DNA of 64,000 nucleotides. It comes from an uncultured Cellvibrio sp. GTDB lineage: Bacteria > Pseudomonadota > Gammaproteobacteria > Pseudomonadales > Cellvibrionaceae. Location of the stretch: NCBI GenBank assembly GCA_937958105.1, contig CALFXJ010000044.1, forward strand, positions 1 to 64,000. Direction: 5' to 3'. Positions 9,027-16,457 of the stretch are shown here, in pieces. Under the pieces are notes generated by a model. It saw nothing but the letters and a program-made list of their open reading frames with translations. It was not told where the DNA came from and did no database searches. The position numbers were made by a program, and so were the translations under genes. Position 1 is the first letter of the stretch. Every line of letters begins with the position of its first letter.

Positions 9027-9040
9027 CTGATAGCTGTAGA

Positions 9041-9070
9041 TTGGGTTTAGCAGGCGTGCTGGGGTAGAAT
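9041..9070 (+). promoter_or_regulatory. Probable sigma70 promoter for grxD
   Basis: TTGGGT at 9041-9046 and TAGAAT at 9065-9070 are separated by 18 bases. Transcription would start near 9077, leaving a leader of about 90 bases before the grxD ATG at 9168. Placed by eye against the sigma70 consensus. Confidence 0.45.
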
Positions 9071-9167
9071 GTCGCCACGATCCGGCTTGCTTTCTGCCAG
9101 TTAATCCCCACTATTTCACCCAGGTCGCGCCCGTCGCGCTCACCGCAAACAGAGGTCAACCACGGTT

Positions 9168-9485
9168 ATGGATGTTTTAGAAACCATCAAGCAGCAAATC
9201 AACGAAAACCCGGTAATCCTTTACATGAAGGGTTCACCCAATGCGCCCCAGTGTGGTTTTTCCATGCGTGCATCACAGGCGCTGATGGCCTGCGGTCAGC
9301 GTTTTGCGTATGTTGACGTGCTCTCCAATCCGGAAATCCGCACTGAATTGCCGAAGTTCGCCAACTGGCCAACCTTTCCGCAGCTGTGGGTAAAAGGAGA
9401 GTTGATCGGTGGGTGCGATATCATCACCGAGATGCATGAAAAGGGTGAGTTGAAGCCTGTCATTGATGCGGCAGTAGCCAGCTGA
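9168..9485 (+). CDS. grxD: Monothiol glutaredoxin, Grx4 family
   Basis: A 105-residue protein with the CGFS active site at residues 29-32 (PNAPQCGFSMRAS). The WPTFPQLWVKGELIGGCDI segment carries the TFPQ and GGCD glutathione-binding elements. Grx4 proteins bind a [2Fe-2S] cluster with glutathione, often together with BolA, and act in iron-sulphur trafficking and iron sensing in the cytoplasm. Length and motifs are normal. It stands alone and is followed by a hairpin at 9505-9539. Confidence 0.96.
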   Translation: MDVLETIKQQINENPVILYMKGSPNAPQCGFSMRASQALMACGQRFAYVDVLSNPEIRTELPKFANWPTFPQLWVKGELIGGCDIITEMHEKGELKPVIDAAVAS

Positions 9486-9504
9486 CCGCATGATTAATAT
9501 CTGA

Positions 9505-9539
9505 AGCCGGAGTATTCACTTTCGGTGAATATCCCGGCT
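9505..9539. terminator. Long hairpin between convergent genes, no T tail
   Basis: The arms AGCCGG...TATTCAC (9505-9519) and GTGAATA...CCGGCT (9525-9539) pair over about 15 positions with one mismatch and one wobble, closing on a 5-base loop (tttcg). It sits between grxD and the convergent gene at 9569. No T-run follows on either strand, so if it ends transcription it is not a classic intrinsic terminator. Confidence 0.5.
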
Positions 9540-9568
9540 GAAACCTCGGGTTCTGTCTGGTTGTTCGT

Positions 9569-9895
9569 TCAGACCCATCCGCTCCAGAAATAAATTCCGA
9601 TTAATGTTATCGCTCCCAGGGCACTGAAAGTCAGGAAAGCCAGTGCCCATAGGCGTTGGCGATCAATGCTGCGCTGGTTTTCCTGGTCGCTTAACAACTG
9701 ATGCGCGCGCCAGGCAATGTCTTTGGATTTAAGCAGCTTGAGTTTGATCTTATTCAGCGCGGTGATGTCAGCGGTCAGCTTCTGTTGTTGCTCGGGATCG
9801 CTGGTTTTGGTGCGTTCTGCGTGCAGATTGTCCAGTTGCTGCTCCAATTCGTTGAGTTTCTGATCGATATTGGCAGACAGCTCTTTTATCTTCAT
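9569..9895 (-). CDS. Small coiled-coil protein with one C-terminal membrane helix
   Basis: A 108-residue protein. The frame is open to 10036, but the sequence from the ATG at 9895 (MKIKELSANIDQKLNELEQQ) reads as a natural start, and the upstream part would overlap the acyltransferase promoter. Residues 1-75 are strongly helical with heptad character (LNELEQQLDNLHAERT). One hydrophobic helix follows at about 85-105, ending FWSGWV, so the protein is probably tail-anchored in the inner membrane. I do not recognise the family. It is convergent with grxD and divergent from the acyltransferase gene. Confidence 0.65.
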   Translation of the reverse strand: MKIKELSANIDQKLNELEQQLDNLHAERTKTSDPEQQQKLTADITALNKIKLKLLKSKDIAWRAHQLLSDQENQRSIDRQRLWALAFLTFSALGAITLIGIYFWSGWV

Positions 9896-9984
9896 GGTAA
9901 GGCGCTCGTGGGTAAAACGGGTGGCGCCTACCTTAACAGATATCCGTCTCTGAGAAAGCCCGCAGGAGCAGCTCAAACGAGGTT

Positions 9985-10045
9985 CGTTTATAAACGGCGC
10001 AAGCTTGGTATAATCGACAATCTTTTTTGCAGGCATTATGCCTGC
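9985..10045 (+). promoter_or_regulatory. Promoter region of the lipid A acyltransferase gene, with two palindromes
   Basis: A perfect -10 hexamer TATAAT lies at 10009-10014. A perfect 12-base palindrome, CGTTTATAAACG, lies at 9985-9996 over the expected -35 position. A second palindrome, GCAGGCATTATGCCTGC, lies at 10029-10045, just after the expected start of transcription. This is the layout of a promoter with an upstream and a downstream operator, but the regulator is unknown and no strong -35 hexamer is visible. Confidence 0.45.
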
Positions 10046-10077
10046 CCGAATTTACGGTTTTGGAGTTACCAATATTC

Positions 10078-11010
10078 GTGGATAGAAAAACCGATCCCCA
10101 GTTCCATGTTTCGTTTTATGGCCCGCGCTACTGGCTCACCTGGCTTGGTCTGGGTTTTTTCAAGCTGCTGGCCAGCCTGCCGATATCCATCAGTATGCCG
10201 CTGGGGGCAGGGATTGGGCGCTTGTTCTACCTCTTTGCCCGGTCCCGCCGCCATATTACTGAAGTGAACATCGCCTTGTGCTTCCCCGAGTTGAATAAGG
10301 AAGAGCAGAATCAACTGGTGCGTGGTGTGATGCGCGCGGTTGGCATCAGCGTGGTGGAAACCTCCATCGCCTTCTGGGGCAGTGATAAGCAATTCAAAGG
10401 GCGATACAACATTAAGGGTGTGGAGCACATCGAAGCGGTACAGGCTGAGGGTAAAGGGATCATCCTGATGGGAAGCCATCAAACCACGCTTGATCTGGTG
10501 GGACGTATTCTGTCCAGCCACATTACATTTGATGTCCTCTATCGACGCGACCCAAACCCCTTACTCTCCTACATGATTTCTCAGGCGCGTGAGCGGTTTG
10601 CCAAATCAGCCATTCCTCGCGATGACACCCGGCAGCTGATCCGAAACCTGCGTAAGGGACATTCGGTATGGTATGCGCCGGATCAGGATTATGGTTTGAA
10701 GCATGGTGTGTTTGCTCCGTTTTTTGGTATTAACGCCGCGACGATAGTGGGGACCGGACGTATAGCCCAGATGGGGCAGGCCAAGGTGATTCCCATGTCG
10801 TATTACCGCAATGCTGAGGGACATTACGAAATTGAGTTCTACCCTCCGTTGGACAACTTCCCCAGCGGTGACGATGTTGCTGACGCAACTCGTACCAATG
10901 CCGTGATTGAAGAAATCATCAGGCGGCAGCCGGACCAGTATCTCTGGGTCCATCGGCGTTTCAAGACACGACCACCCGGCGAGGCCAGTTTTTACCGCAA
11001 GAAACGCTAA
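10078..11010 (+). CDS. Lipid A biosynthesis acyltransferase (LpxL/HtrB family)
   Basis: A 310-residue inner-membrane acyltransferase that adds a secondary acyl chain to the Kdo2-lipid A precursor. An N-terminal hydrophobic segment (YWLTWLGLGFFKLLA) is followed by the catalytic motif MGSHQTTLD, with His as the HX4D-type catalytic residue, then YRRDPNPLL, the DQDYGLKHGVFAPFFG block and the end QYLWVHRRFKTRP. All are typical of the LpxL/LpxM group. The frame is open to 10027, but the GTG at 10078 starts the protein at the family N-terminus (VDRKTDPQFHVSFYGPRYW) with GGAG about 12 bases upstream. Which paralogue (LpxL, LpxM or LpxP) cannot be decided by eye. It is monocistronic. Confidence 0.9.
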   Translation: MDRKTDPQFHVSFYGPRYWLTWLGLGFFKLLASLPISISMPLGAGIGRLFYLFARSRRHITEVNIALCFPELNKEEQNQLVRGVMRAVGISVVETSIAFWGSDKQFKGRYNIKGVEHIEAVQAEGKGIILMGSHQTTLDLVGRILSSHITFDVLYRRDPNPLLSYMISQARERFAKSAIPRDDTRQLIRNLRKGHSVWYAPDQDYGLKHGVFAPFFGINAATIVGTGRIAQMGQAKVIPMSYYRNAEGHYEIEFYPPLDNFPSGDDVADATRTNAVIEEIIRRQPDQYLWVHRRFKTRPPGEASFYRKKR

Positions 11011-11040
11011 CTGCAGGTGATCGCGTAAACCCAGGCAAAG

Positions 11041-11056
11041 CCGCCAGCACTGGCGG
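11041..11056. repeat. Short hairpin after the acyltransferase gene
   Basis: CCGCCA and TGGCGG are perfect arms around a 4-base loop, 30 bases after the acyltransferase stop. No T-run follows, so a terminator role is possible but not shown. The rest of the gap to corA holds an AT-rich stretch (tatatgctataag near 11086-11100) that may be the corA -10 region. Confidence 0.35.
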
Positions 11057-11139
11057 AGATCGCAAAAAATCCGTCACCTGTTATCTGTATATGCTATAAG
11101 CCCTTGCATGGTCGTAAGCATCCTTGAGGAGCAGCACTG

Positions 11140-12099
11140 ATGTTGAGAATGTTCAAGATTCAAGGTACCACCCTGCGCGAAGTGCCAGCGCAGCAAGAAG
11201 AAGATGCCAAGGTTGCGCTCGCCAACGCTGTCTGGATTGATGCCCATGAGCCGACCGAGGAGGAGCGTGAAAACCTCAATACATTTCTGCGCGCCGAGTT
11301 ACCCGAATCAGATGATGTAGAAGAGATTGAATTCTCTGCGCGATACTTCCAGGACAGTGCCGGTATTCATGTTCACTCGTTGTTTTTGTCGCCGGGCGAA
11401 GCAGGGCGGCACAATACAGTAACCGTTGCGTTCATCTTGCAGGATAAGCGTTTACTGACGGTGCGTGACGGCGACCTGGCGGATTTCCGCCTGCTGCGTA
11501 TGCGGGCCCGACGCGGGCAGGTGCAGGTCAGATCGCCCCAGGACCTCCTGATTACCATGTTCGAACAGAAGGTGGAAAATCTGGCGGACGCACTGGAAGA
11601 TATTCACCGCAAGCTGGAAGAAGTCAGTCACATGGTGCTGGAAGATGCCGACGCTGAACTGGAAGAGGCAATTGATCGACTGGCAAAGCTTGAAGACAGC
11701 AACGGTAAGATTCGTTTGTGTCTGATGGATACCCAGCGCTCCATTTCGTTTATGCAGCGCCATCTGCGCGAGCATTTTGAATTGCAGGAAACTGCACGTG
11801 AGATTAAGCGCGATGTGGACACACTGATGTCTCACACGGCGTTTCTGTTCGATAAGATCAACTTCCTGATGGACTCAACGCAGGGTTTTATCAATATCGA
11901 ACAAAACCAGATCATCAAAACCTTCTCTATCGCGGCGGTTATCTTCCTGCCGCCGACAGTGGTTGCCAGCCTGTATGGAATGAATTTCGAATTTATGCCT
12001 CATATACACTGGGAATACGGTTTTGAGCTGGGATTGTGTCTGATGGTGCTGAGCGCTCTGGCACCCTACTGGTATTTCAAGCGCAAGGACTGGCTGTAA
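11140..12099 (+). CDS. corA: Magnesium/cobalt transporter CorA
   Basis: A 319-residue CorA, close in length to the E. coli protein. The cytoplasmic N-terminal part includes NAVWIDAHEPTEEER and EFSARYFQDSAGIHVHSLF. A long helical stalk follows (FEQKVENLADALEDIH, RLCLMDTQRSISFM). Two C-terminal helices are separated by the signature YGMNFEFMP (GMN at about 280-282), and the end YFKRKDWL is almost identical to E. coli. CorA is a pentameric channel for Mg2+ and Co2+ in the inner membrane. The gene is alone. A GC-rich hairpin follows at 12102-12124. Confidence 0.95.
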   Translation: MLRMFKIQGTTLREVPAQQEEDAKVALANAVWIDAHEPTEEERENLNTFLRAELPESDDVEEIEFSARYFQDSAGIHVHSLFLSPGEAGRHNTVTVAFILQDKRLLTVRDGDLADFRLLRMRARRGQVQVRSPQDLLITMFEQKVENLADALEDIHRKLEEVSHMVLEDADAELEEAIDRLAKLEDSNGKIRLCLMDTQRSISFMQRHLREHFELQETAREIKRDVDTLMSHTAFLFDKINFLMDSTQGFINIEQNQIIKTFSIAAVIFLPPTVVASLYGMNFEFMPHIHWEYGFELGLCLMVLSALAPYWYFKRKDWL

Positions 12100-12101
12100 A
12101 T

Positions 12102-12124
12102 CGGGGCGAGATTTGCTCGTCCCG
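12102..12124 (+). terminator. Hairpin after corA
   Basis: CGGGGCGAG (12102-12110) pairs with CTCGTCCCG (12116-12124) with one G-T wobble around a 5-base loop. The tail (cctttgatg) has only a short T-run, so it is a weak terminator candidate. Confidence 0.45.
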
Positions 12125-12202
12125 CCTTTGATGTATCCCTCCTAATAATAAAACTCCCCCGTTTTACCTCTTTAATTTTTTCCTGCCTGAGGATCTTGAC
12201 GT

Positions 12203-12868
12203 ATGTCTGTTGTTTTTGAAGCGGTGTTATTTGATTGTGATGGTGTGCTGGTGGACTCGGAAGTTATCGCGACTCGAGCCCTGCATCGATCATTGCACGA
12301 TATCAATATCCCCATGAGTCTGGATGAAGTGGCCAAAACCTTTACCGGCCAGAGCTTTTCTCACTGCGTTGCGTTGATTGAAGCCCATCGGGGTAGTCCG
12401 CTGCCGGAGAGTTTTGTACAGGATAATCGGCGCTATTTCCGCGAATTGATGGAGAAGGAATTGACCTCCATGCCTGGTGTGAAAGAGGTTTTGCGATCAC
12501 TGGTGCTGCCCTTCGCGCTGGTCACTAACTCCCAGGCCCGCGAACTCGACATTAAGCTGACTCATACCGGTCTGGATACCTTTTTTCCGCCGAAGCATCG
12601 TTTTGATACCGAGACTGTGGGGGTTGCCAAACCTAACCCAGAAATTTATCAGCGCGCTGCGGCCGCGATGGGCTGGGACATCAAGCGTTGTCTGGTGGTG
12701 GAAGACAGTTTCCCGGGGGTAAGTGCCGGGGTACACAGTGGCGCAACCGTCTGGTGCTATCGTCCGCATCTGACGCAGGAAGAGCTGGATGAGTTTGGTG
12801 TGACCTGTGTATTTCAGGAATGGGAGGAATTTCCCGGGTTGTTAAATCGGGCTCTGCAGCAGGACTAG
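12203..12868 (+). CDS. HAD-superfamily hydrolase, YieH/beta-phosphoglucomutase-like
   Basis: A 221-residue subfamily IA HAD protein. Motif I is FDCDGVLVDSE near residue 10, motif II is the TNSQ-type Ser/Thr in LVTNSQARE, the motif III Lys is in GVAKPNPEIY, and motif IV is VVEDSFPGVSAG. An alpha-helical cap lies between motifs I and II. This arrangement fits small phosphomonoesterases such as YieH (6-phosphogluconate phosphatase) or sugar phosphatases; the true substrate is not decided by sequence. It is convergent with the gene at 12872, and only three bases separate the two stops. Confidence 0.88.
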   Translation: MSVVFEAVLFDCDGVLVDSEVIATRALHRSLHDINIPMSLDEVAKTFTGQSFSHCVALIEAHRGSPLPESFVQDNRRYFRELMEKELTSMPGVKEVLRSLVLPFALVTNSQARELDIKLTHTGLDTFFPPKHRFDTETVGVAKPNPEIYQRAAAAMGWDIKRCLVVEDSFPGVSAGVHSGATVWCYRPHLTQEELDEFGVTCVFQEWEEFPGLLNRALQQD

Positions 12869-12871
12869 CAG

Positions 12872-13192
12872 CTACTCTTCCACCCACTCCCAGCGGAGCG
12901 GCTGCCCAAAGTCATCCAGGATGACCCGCTTGCGCGGCCGCAGCTTACGGGTACTTTTATGGAGCGGGGGTTGTGGTTTACGGCGTGCTTCGATGGCTGC
13001 AACCACCTCCGGTATCGGAGTGCGCTCTTCACTTCCCTGACCATCAAAGATGCTTACCAGTGGACCATGGGCGTTTTCGCGGCCGCTGACGCCCCGCGGA
13101 ACTTCTGTTACGGAGCCGCCGTGGCCAAGATACTCATTGATCTGCTGATTGAGTTCATCGCGCAGTTCGCGTTTGGTTTTGATCGGTTTCAT
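12872..13192 (-). CDS. Small basic protein, weakly like the RNAP-associated factor SutA
   Basis: A 106-residue, highly charged protein without membrane segments. The N-terminal helix (KTKRELRDELNQQINEYLGH) leads into GGSVTEVPRGVSGRE. A helix followed by a GG-x-V-x-E turn also occurs in Pseudomonas SutA, which binds RNA polymerase in slow growth. The C-terminal part is rich in Lys and Arg (RKPQPPLHKSTRKLRPRKR) and ends DFGQPLRWEWVEE. The similarity is short and I regard it as a hint only. It overlaps no other gene, is tail-to-tail with the HAD gene, and has a 246-base gap to queE upstream. Confidence 0.6.
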   Translation of the reverse strand: MKPIKTKRELRDELNQQINEYLGHGGSVTEVPRGVSGRENAHGPLVSIFDGQGSEERTPIPEVVAAIEARRKPQPPLHKSTRKLRPRKRVILDDFGQPLRWEWVEE

Positions 13193-13438
13193 GATGCTGA
13201 ACGGGTATCTCGTTAAAGCCGAAATGGTTGCCGGCGCGGCTGTCCCTCTGCCGGAATCCGGGCTTTAATCCAGATCTGTCCGGGTTCGCAGGCGACCACT
13301 CAGGATACCAGCACGCCGAATGCCAGACAAACCTGTCGCTCGCATAGTGAAGGGGGTTTGGGTAAACTGCGCATCTTTTCGCTCCAGCCGGGCCTGCGGT
13401 TCCGGCGTCGTCCTGCGCCCGTTGTGGCTAATTGTCTT

Positions 13439-14089
13439 ATGACCGATACAACCCTGAAAATCACCGAGATTTTTTACTCGCTGCAAGGCGAATCCAGCAC
13501 CGTTGGTTTACCAACAGTGTTTGTCCGCCTGACCGGCTGTCCATTGCGCTGTGGCTACTGCGACTCGGAGTACGCCTTCTACGGCGGAGAGCGTATGACT
13601 CTGGAATCTATCCTGGAGAAGGTCGCCAGCTATCGCCCGCGCTATGTCTGCGTCACCGGCGGCGAGCCGTTGGCTCAGCGGGACTGTATTCAGCTGCTCA
13701 CCAAGTTATGTGACGCGGGTTACCAGGTTTCACTGGAAACCAGTGGGGCGCTGCCCCTCGATGACGTGGATCCGCGCGTAATCAAGGTGATGGATCTGAA
13801 GACGCCTGGGTCCGGTGAGGTCAATCGCAATCGGTGGGAAAATCTCCCCCAGCTGCAGGTCCAGGATCAGGTTAAGTTCGTTATCTGCAGTCGTGAAGAT
13901 TATGAATGGGCGCGATTCAAGGTGGATGAACATCGTCTCCGCGAACGGGTGGGCGAGGTGCTTTTTTCTCCCAGTTTTGGCCAGATAGAGCCGGTGCAGC
14001 TGGCGGAGTGGATCCTTGCCGATAATCTACCGGTGCGCTTTCAGCTGCAGCTTCATAAGCTGTTGTGGAATGACACCCCCGGTCATTGA
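13439..14089 (+). CDS. queE: 7-carboxy-7-deazaguanine synthase QueE
   Basis: A 216-residue radical SAM enzyme of queuosine precursor synthesis, converting 6-carboxytetrahydropterin to 7-carboxy-7-deazaguanine. The cluster motif CPLRCGYC gives Cys34, Cys38 and Cys41. YSLQGESSTVGLPTVFVRL precedes it, as in the family, and VTGGEPLAQ is the SAM-binding GGEP motif. The frame is open to 13358, but the ATG at 13439 starts the protein naturally (MTDTTLKITEIFYSLQGE). queC follows 63 bases downstream, so both steps around CDG are encoded together. queD and queF are not in this window. Confidence 0.94.
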   Translation: MTDTTLKITEIFYSLQGESSTVGLPTVFVRLTGCPLRCGYCDSEYAFYGGERMTLESILEKVASYRPRYVCVTGGEPLAQRDCIQLLTKLCDAGYQVSLETSGALPLDDVDPRVIKVMDLKTPGSGEVNRNRWENLPQLQVQDQVKFVICSREDYEWARFKVDEHRLRERVGEVLFSPSFGQIEPVQLAEWILADNLPVRFQLQLHKLLWNDTPGH

Positions 14090-14152
14090 TTTCATCCCGC
14101 TCGTTATTGTTAGCCGCCGAACAGGCAAAGCTGAAGACGCCATGAGGTTCCT

Positions 14153-14830
14153 ATGAATCAGAAAAAAGCTGTCGTACTTGTCTCCGGAGGTTTGGATTCC
14201 ACCACGGTCCTGGCCATCGCCCGCGATCAGGGGTATGCCTGCTACACCATGAGCTTTGATTACGGCCAGCGCCATCGCAGTGAGTTATTGGCCGCAGAGC
14301 GTACCGCCCAGGCTCTGGGCAGCGTAGAGCACAAGGTCATCACGCTGGATCTGCGCAGCATCGGTGGCTCAGCCTTGACCGACGATTCCATCTCCGTGCC
14401 GGAAGAAGAAGCTGCCGGCATTCCCATTACCTACGTGCCCGCCCGCAACACTGTATTCCTTTCTATTGCGCTGGGATGGGCCGAAGTCCTTGGGGCGGAC
14501 GATATCTTTATTGGTGTCAACGCCGTGGATTTTTCCGGTTACCCGGACTGTCGGCCGGAATACATAGCAGCCTATGAGGTGATGGCAAACCTCGCGACAC
14601 GGGCTGGCGCGGAAGGTAATCGCCTCAAGATCCGTACGCCGCTCATCGACCTGAGCAAGGCAGAGATCATCAGGCAGGGGCTGGCTCTGGGTGTGGATTA
14701 CAGCCTTACGGTCTCCTGTTATCAGGCGACGGAAGCGGGTGAAGCCTGTGGCAAATGTGACAGCTGTCGTTTGCGCAGTGCGGGTTTTGCGCAGGCTGGT
14801 GTTGCCGATCCAACCCGCTATCGACAATGA
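14153..14830 (+). CDS. queC: 7-cyano-7-deazaguanine synthase QueC
   Basis: A 225-residue ATP-dependent enzyme that turns 7-carboxy-7-deazaguanine and ammonia into preQ0. The PP-loop SGGLDSTT lies at residues 11-18. FDYGQRHRSEL and YVPARNTVFLS are typical family blocks. A zinc site is visible near the end at Cys189, Cys199, Cys202 and Cys205 (ACGKCDSCRLR), matching E. coli QueC. GAGG lies about seven bases before the ATG. It probably shares a transcript with queE upstream. A tRNA-Lys promoter begins about 85 bases after the stop. Confidence 0.96.
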   Translation: MNQKKAVVLVSGGLDSTTVLAIARDQGYACYTMSFDYGQRHRSELLAAERTAQALGSVEHKVITLDLRSIGGSALTDDSISVPEEEAAGIPITYVPARNTVFLSIALGWAEVLGADDIFIGVNAVDFSGYPDCRPEYIAAYEVMANLATRAGAEGNRLKIRTPLIDLSKAEIIRQGLALGVDYSLTVSCYQATEAGEACGKCDSCRLRSAGFAQAGVADPTRYRQ

Positions 14831-14913
14831 CCGGTGACCGGCAGTGAATGTTGTGCATCTTTTAACCCATTGTTTGGCAGCGTATTTTTTCGCAATTAAT
14901 CGCTAAAAAGCGC

Positions 14914-14941
14914 TTGTTTTTTTTGTTCAAATCTTTAATAT
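14914..14941 (+). promoter_or_regulatory. Promoter of the tRNA-Lys pair, with GC-rich discriminator
   Basis: TTGTTT (14914-14919) and TAATAT (14936-14941) are spaced by 16 bases. The following bases (acgcgcctc) form a GC-rich discriminator, as found in promoters of stable RNA genes subject to ppGpp control. The first tRNA begins at 14955. A weak 4-bp hairpin with a T-run (14900-14925) may end queC just before. Confidence 0.5.
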
Positions 14942-14954
14942 ACGCGCCTCTTTT

Positions 14955-15030
14955 GGGTCGTTAGCTCAGTCGGTAGAGCAGTTGGCTTTTAACCAATTGG
15001 TCGCGCGTTCGAATCGCGCACGACCCACCA
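14955..15030 (+). tRNA. tRNA-Lys (anticodon UUU)
   Basis: A 76-base tRNA with encoded CCA. The acceptor arms GGGTCGT and ACGACCC pair fully. The D-arm has GCTCAGTCGGTAGAGC, the anticodon loop reads CTTTTAA with UUU at 14988-14990, and the T-arm GCGCGTTCGAATCGCGC is intact. The standard base at every invariant position I checked is present. Confidence 0.98.
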
Positions 15031-15093
15031 TATTTAAGGCCGCCTCGCATCAGGGAGGCAGGTTGTAACAATCAGTAAGACAAACCGTTTATC

Positions 15094-15169
15094 GGGTCGT
15101 TAGCTCAGTCGGTAGAGCAGTTGGCTTTTAACCAATTGGTCGCGCGTTCGAATCGCGCACGACCCACCA
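15094..15169 (+). tRNA. tRNA-Lys (anticodon UUU), identical second copy
   Basis: Identical over all 76 bases to the copy at 14955-15030. The 63-base spacer has no good promoter, so both copies are probably processed from one transcript that ends at the terminator at 15175-15206. Confidence 0.98.
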
Positions 15170-15174
15170 TAATT

Positions 15175-15206
15175 AAAAGGGGATGCCAAATGGCTTCCCC
15201 TTTTTT
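15175..15206 (+). terminator. Intrinsic terminator after the tRNA-Lys pair
   Basis: AAAAGGGG and GCCA (15175-15188) pair with TGGC and CCCCTTTT (15191 onward), with one mismatched pair between the blocks, and a run of six T closes it at 15206. Strong terminator. Confidence 0.85.
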
Positions 15207-15281
15207 ATTTATTGTCAAAATGGATGTGAGTGGGCTCCGGCCCCGCGGTAAAATCCGTCACCTTCACTTGAGGCAACCGTG

Positions 15282-16340
15282 ATGTCAAAACCCGTGATGA
15301 TCGCCACCAACAATGTTCAGTCCGCTCAGGCAATCGTGCAGGAGCATCTGTCCCGCGCGTGGAGTGCTCCCCAGTATACTCCCGAAGAAGAAGCGGAATA
15401 CCGGGACCGGATCGCCACTCTGCTCAAGCAGAACAATGCGGTACTGGTCGCCCACTATTACACAGATCCCCTGATTCAGTCGCTGGCCGAGGCTACGGGT
15501 GGGTGTGTATCGGATTCCCTGGAGATGGCGCGCTTTGGCAAGAATCATCCGGCCACAACGCTGGTGGTTGCCGGCGTGAAATTCATGGGTGAGACAGCGA
15601 AGATTCTAACCCCTGAGAAGCGTGTGCTGATGCCAACTCTGGAGGCGACCTGTTCATTGGATCTGGGCTGCCCTATTGAAGAGTTCTCCGCATTCTGTGA
15701 TCAGCATCCGGACCGCACTGTCGTGGTCTATGCCAACACCTCCGCCGCCGTGAAGGCGCGTGCCGACTGGGTGGTGACTTCCAGCATTGCTCTGGATGTT
15801 GTCGACCATCTGGACAAGCAGGGCAAAAAGATTCTGTGGGCGCCGGACAAGCACCTCGGCAGCTATGTCCAGCAGAAAACCGGAGCGGATGTGCTGCTGT
15901 GGGACGGTGCCTGTATCGTGCACGAAGAGTTCAAAGCGCGCGGAGTGATTGATTTAAAAACACTTTATCCTGATGCCGCGGTTCTGGTGCACCCGGAATC
16001 CCCTGCGTCAGTTGTTGAGCTGGCGGATGTGGTCGGGTCTACCTCCCAGCTGATCAAGGCCGCCCAGACTATGCCCAATAAGGAATTTATCGTAGCGACG
16101 GATCAGGGCATCTTTTATAAGATGCAGCAATTAAACCCGGACAAAGTATTCCATATCGCACCGACAGCGGGCAGCGGGGCTACCTGCCGCAGCTGTGCCA
16201 ACTGTCCCTGGATGGCCATGAACGTGCTGGATAATCTCGCAACCGTGTTCGAACGTGACGACAATGAAATCCACGTGGACCCTGAGCTGGCTCGACGTGC
16301 GATGATTCCCCTGCAGCGTATGCTGGATTTTAAAAAGTAA
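15282..16340 (+). CDS. nadA: Quinolinate synthase A
   Basis: A 352-residue [4Fe-4S] enzyme that condenses iminoaspartate with dihydroxyacetone phosphate to quinolinate in NAD synthesis. The three conserved cysteines lie in GGCVSDSLEMA, EATCSLDLGCP and TCRSCANCPWM; the last has a CxxCxxC spacing as in E. coli NadA. VAHYYTDPLIQ and VYANTSAAVKARAD are family blocks. A GTG at 15279 precedes the ATG at 15282. TTGAGG lies eight bases before the ATG, so that start is chosen. nadB is not in the window. It is followed by a hairpin at 16357-16379 and then dapA. Confidence 0.97.
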   Translation: MSKPVMIATNNVQSAQAIVQEHLSRAWSAPQYTPEEEAEYRDRIATLLKQNNAVLVAHYYTDPLIQSLAEATGGCVSDSLEMARFGKNHPATTLVVAGVKFMGETAKILTPEKRVLMPTLEATCSLDLGCPIEEFSAFCDQHPDRTVVVYANTSAAVKARADWVVTSSIALDVVDHLDKQGKKILWAPDKHLGSYVQQKTGADVLLWDGACIVHEEFKARGVIDLKTLYPDAAVLVHPESPASVVELADVVGSTSQLIKAAQTMPNKEFIVATDQGIFYKMQQLNPDKVFHIAPTAGSGATCRSCANCPWMAMNVLDNLATVFERDDNEIHVDPELARRAMIPLQRMLDFKK

Positions 16341-16356
16341 GTCTGTCGATTCCGTC

Positions 16357-16379
16357 GCAGCGCGCTTGTTTCGCGCTGC
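16357..16379 (+). terminator. Hairpin between nadA and dapA
   Basis: GCAGCGCG (16357-16364) and CGCGCTGC (16372-16379) are perfect 8-bp arms around a 7-base loop. The tail (tcctctcag) is pyrimidine-rich but has few T in a row, so it is at best a weak or factor-assisted terminator. Confidence 0.5.
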
Positions 16380-16457
16380 TCCTCTCAGTACCATTGCGCC
16401 TTTGCCCATTTATGAACACTGACGCTGGTGCCGTGTTCTTTCACAACGGAGTTTCTG

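Noticed and set aside
13193..13438. A preQ1 riboswitch before queE
   Set aside because: I could not find a short stem with the conserved A-rich tail expected for a preQ1-I aptamer.
14955..15169. Direct repeats at the tRNA genes as prophage attachment sites
   Set aside because: The repeats are simply two whole tRNA genes 63 bases apart, and no integrase or foreign DNA is nearby.
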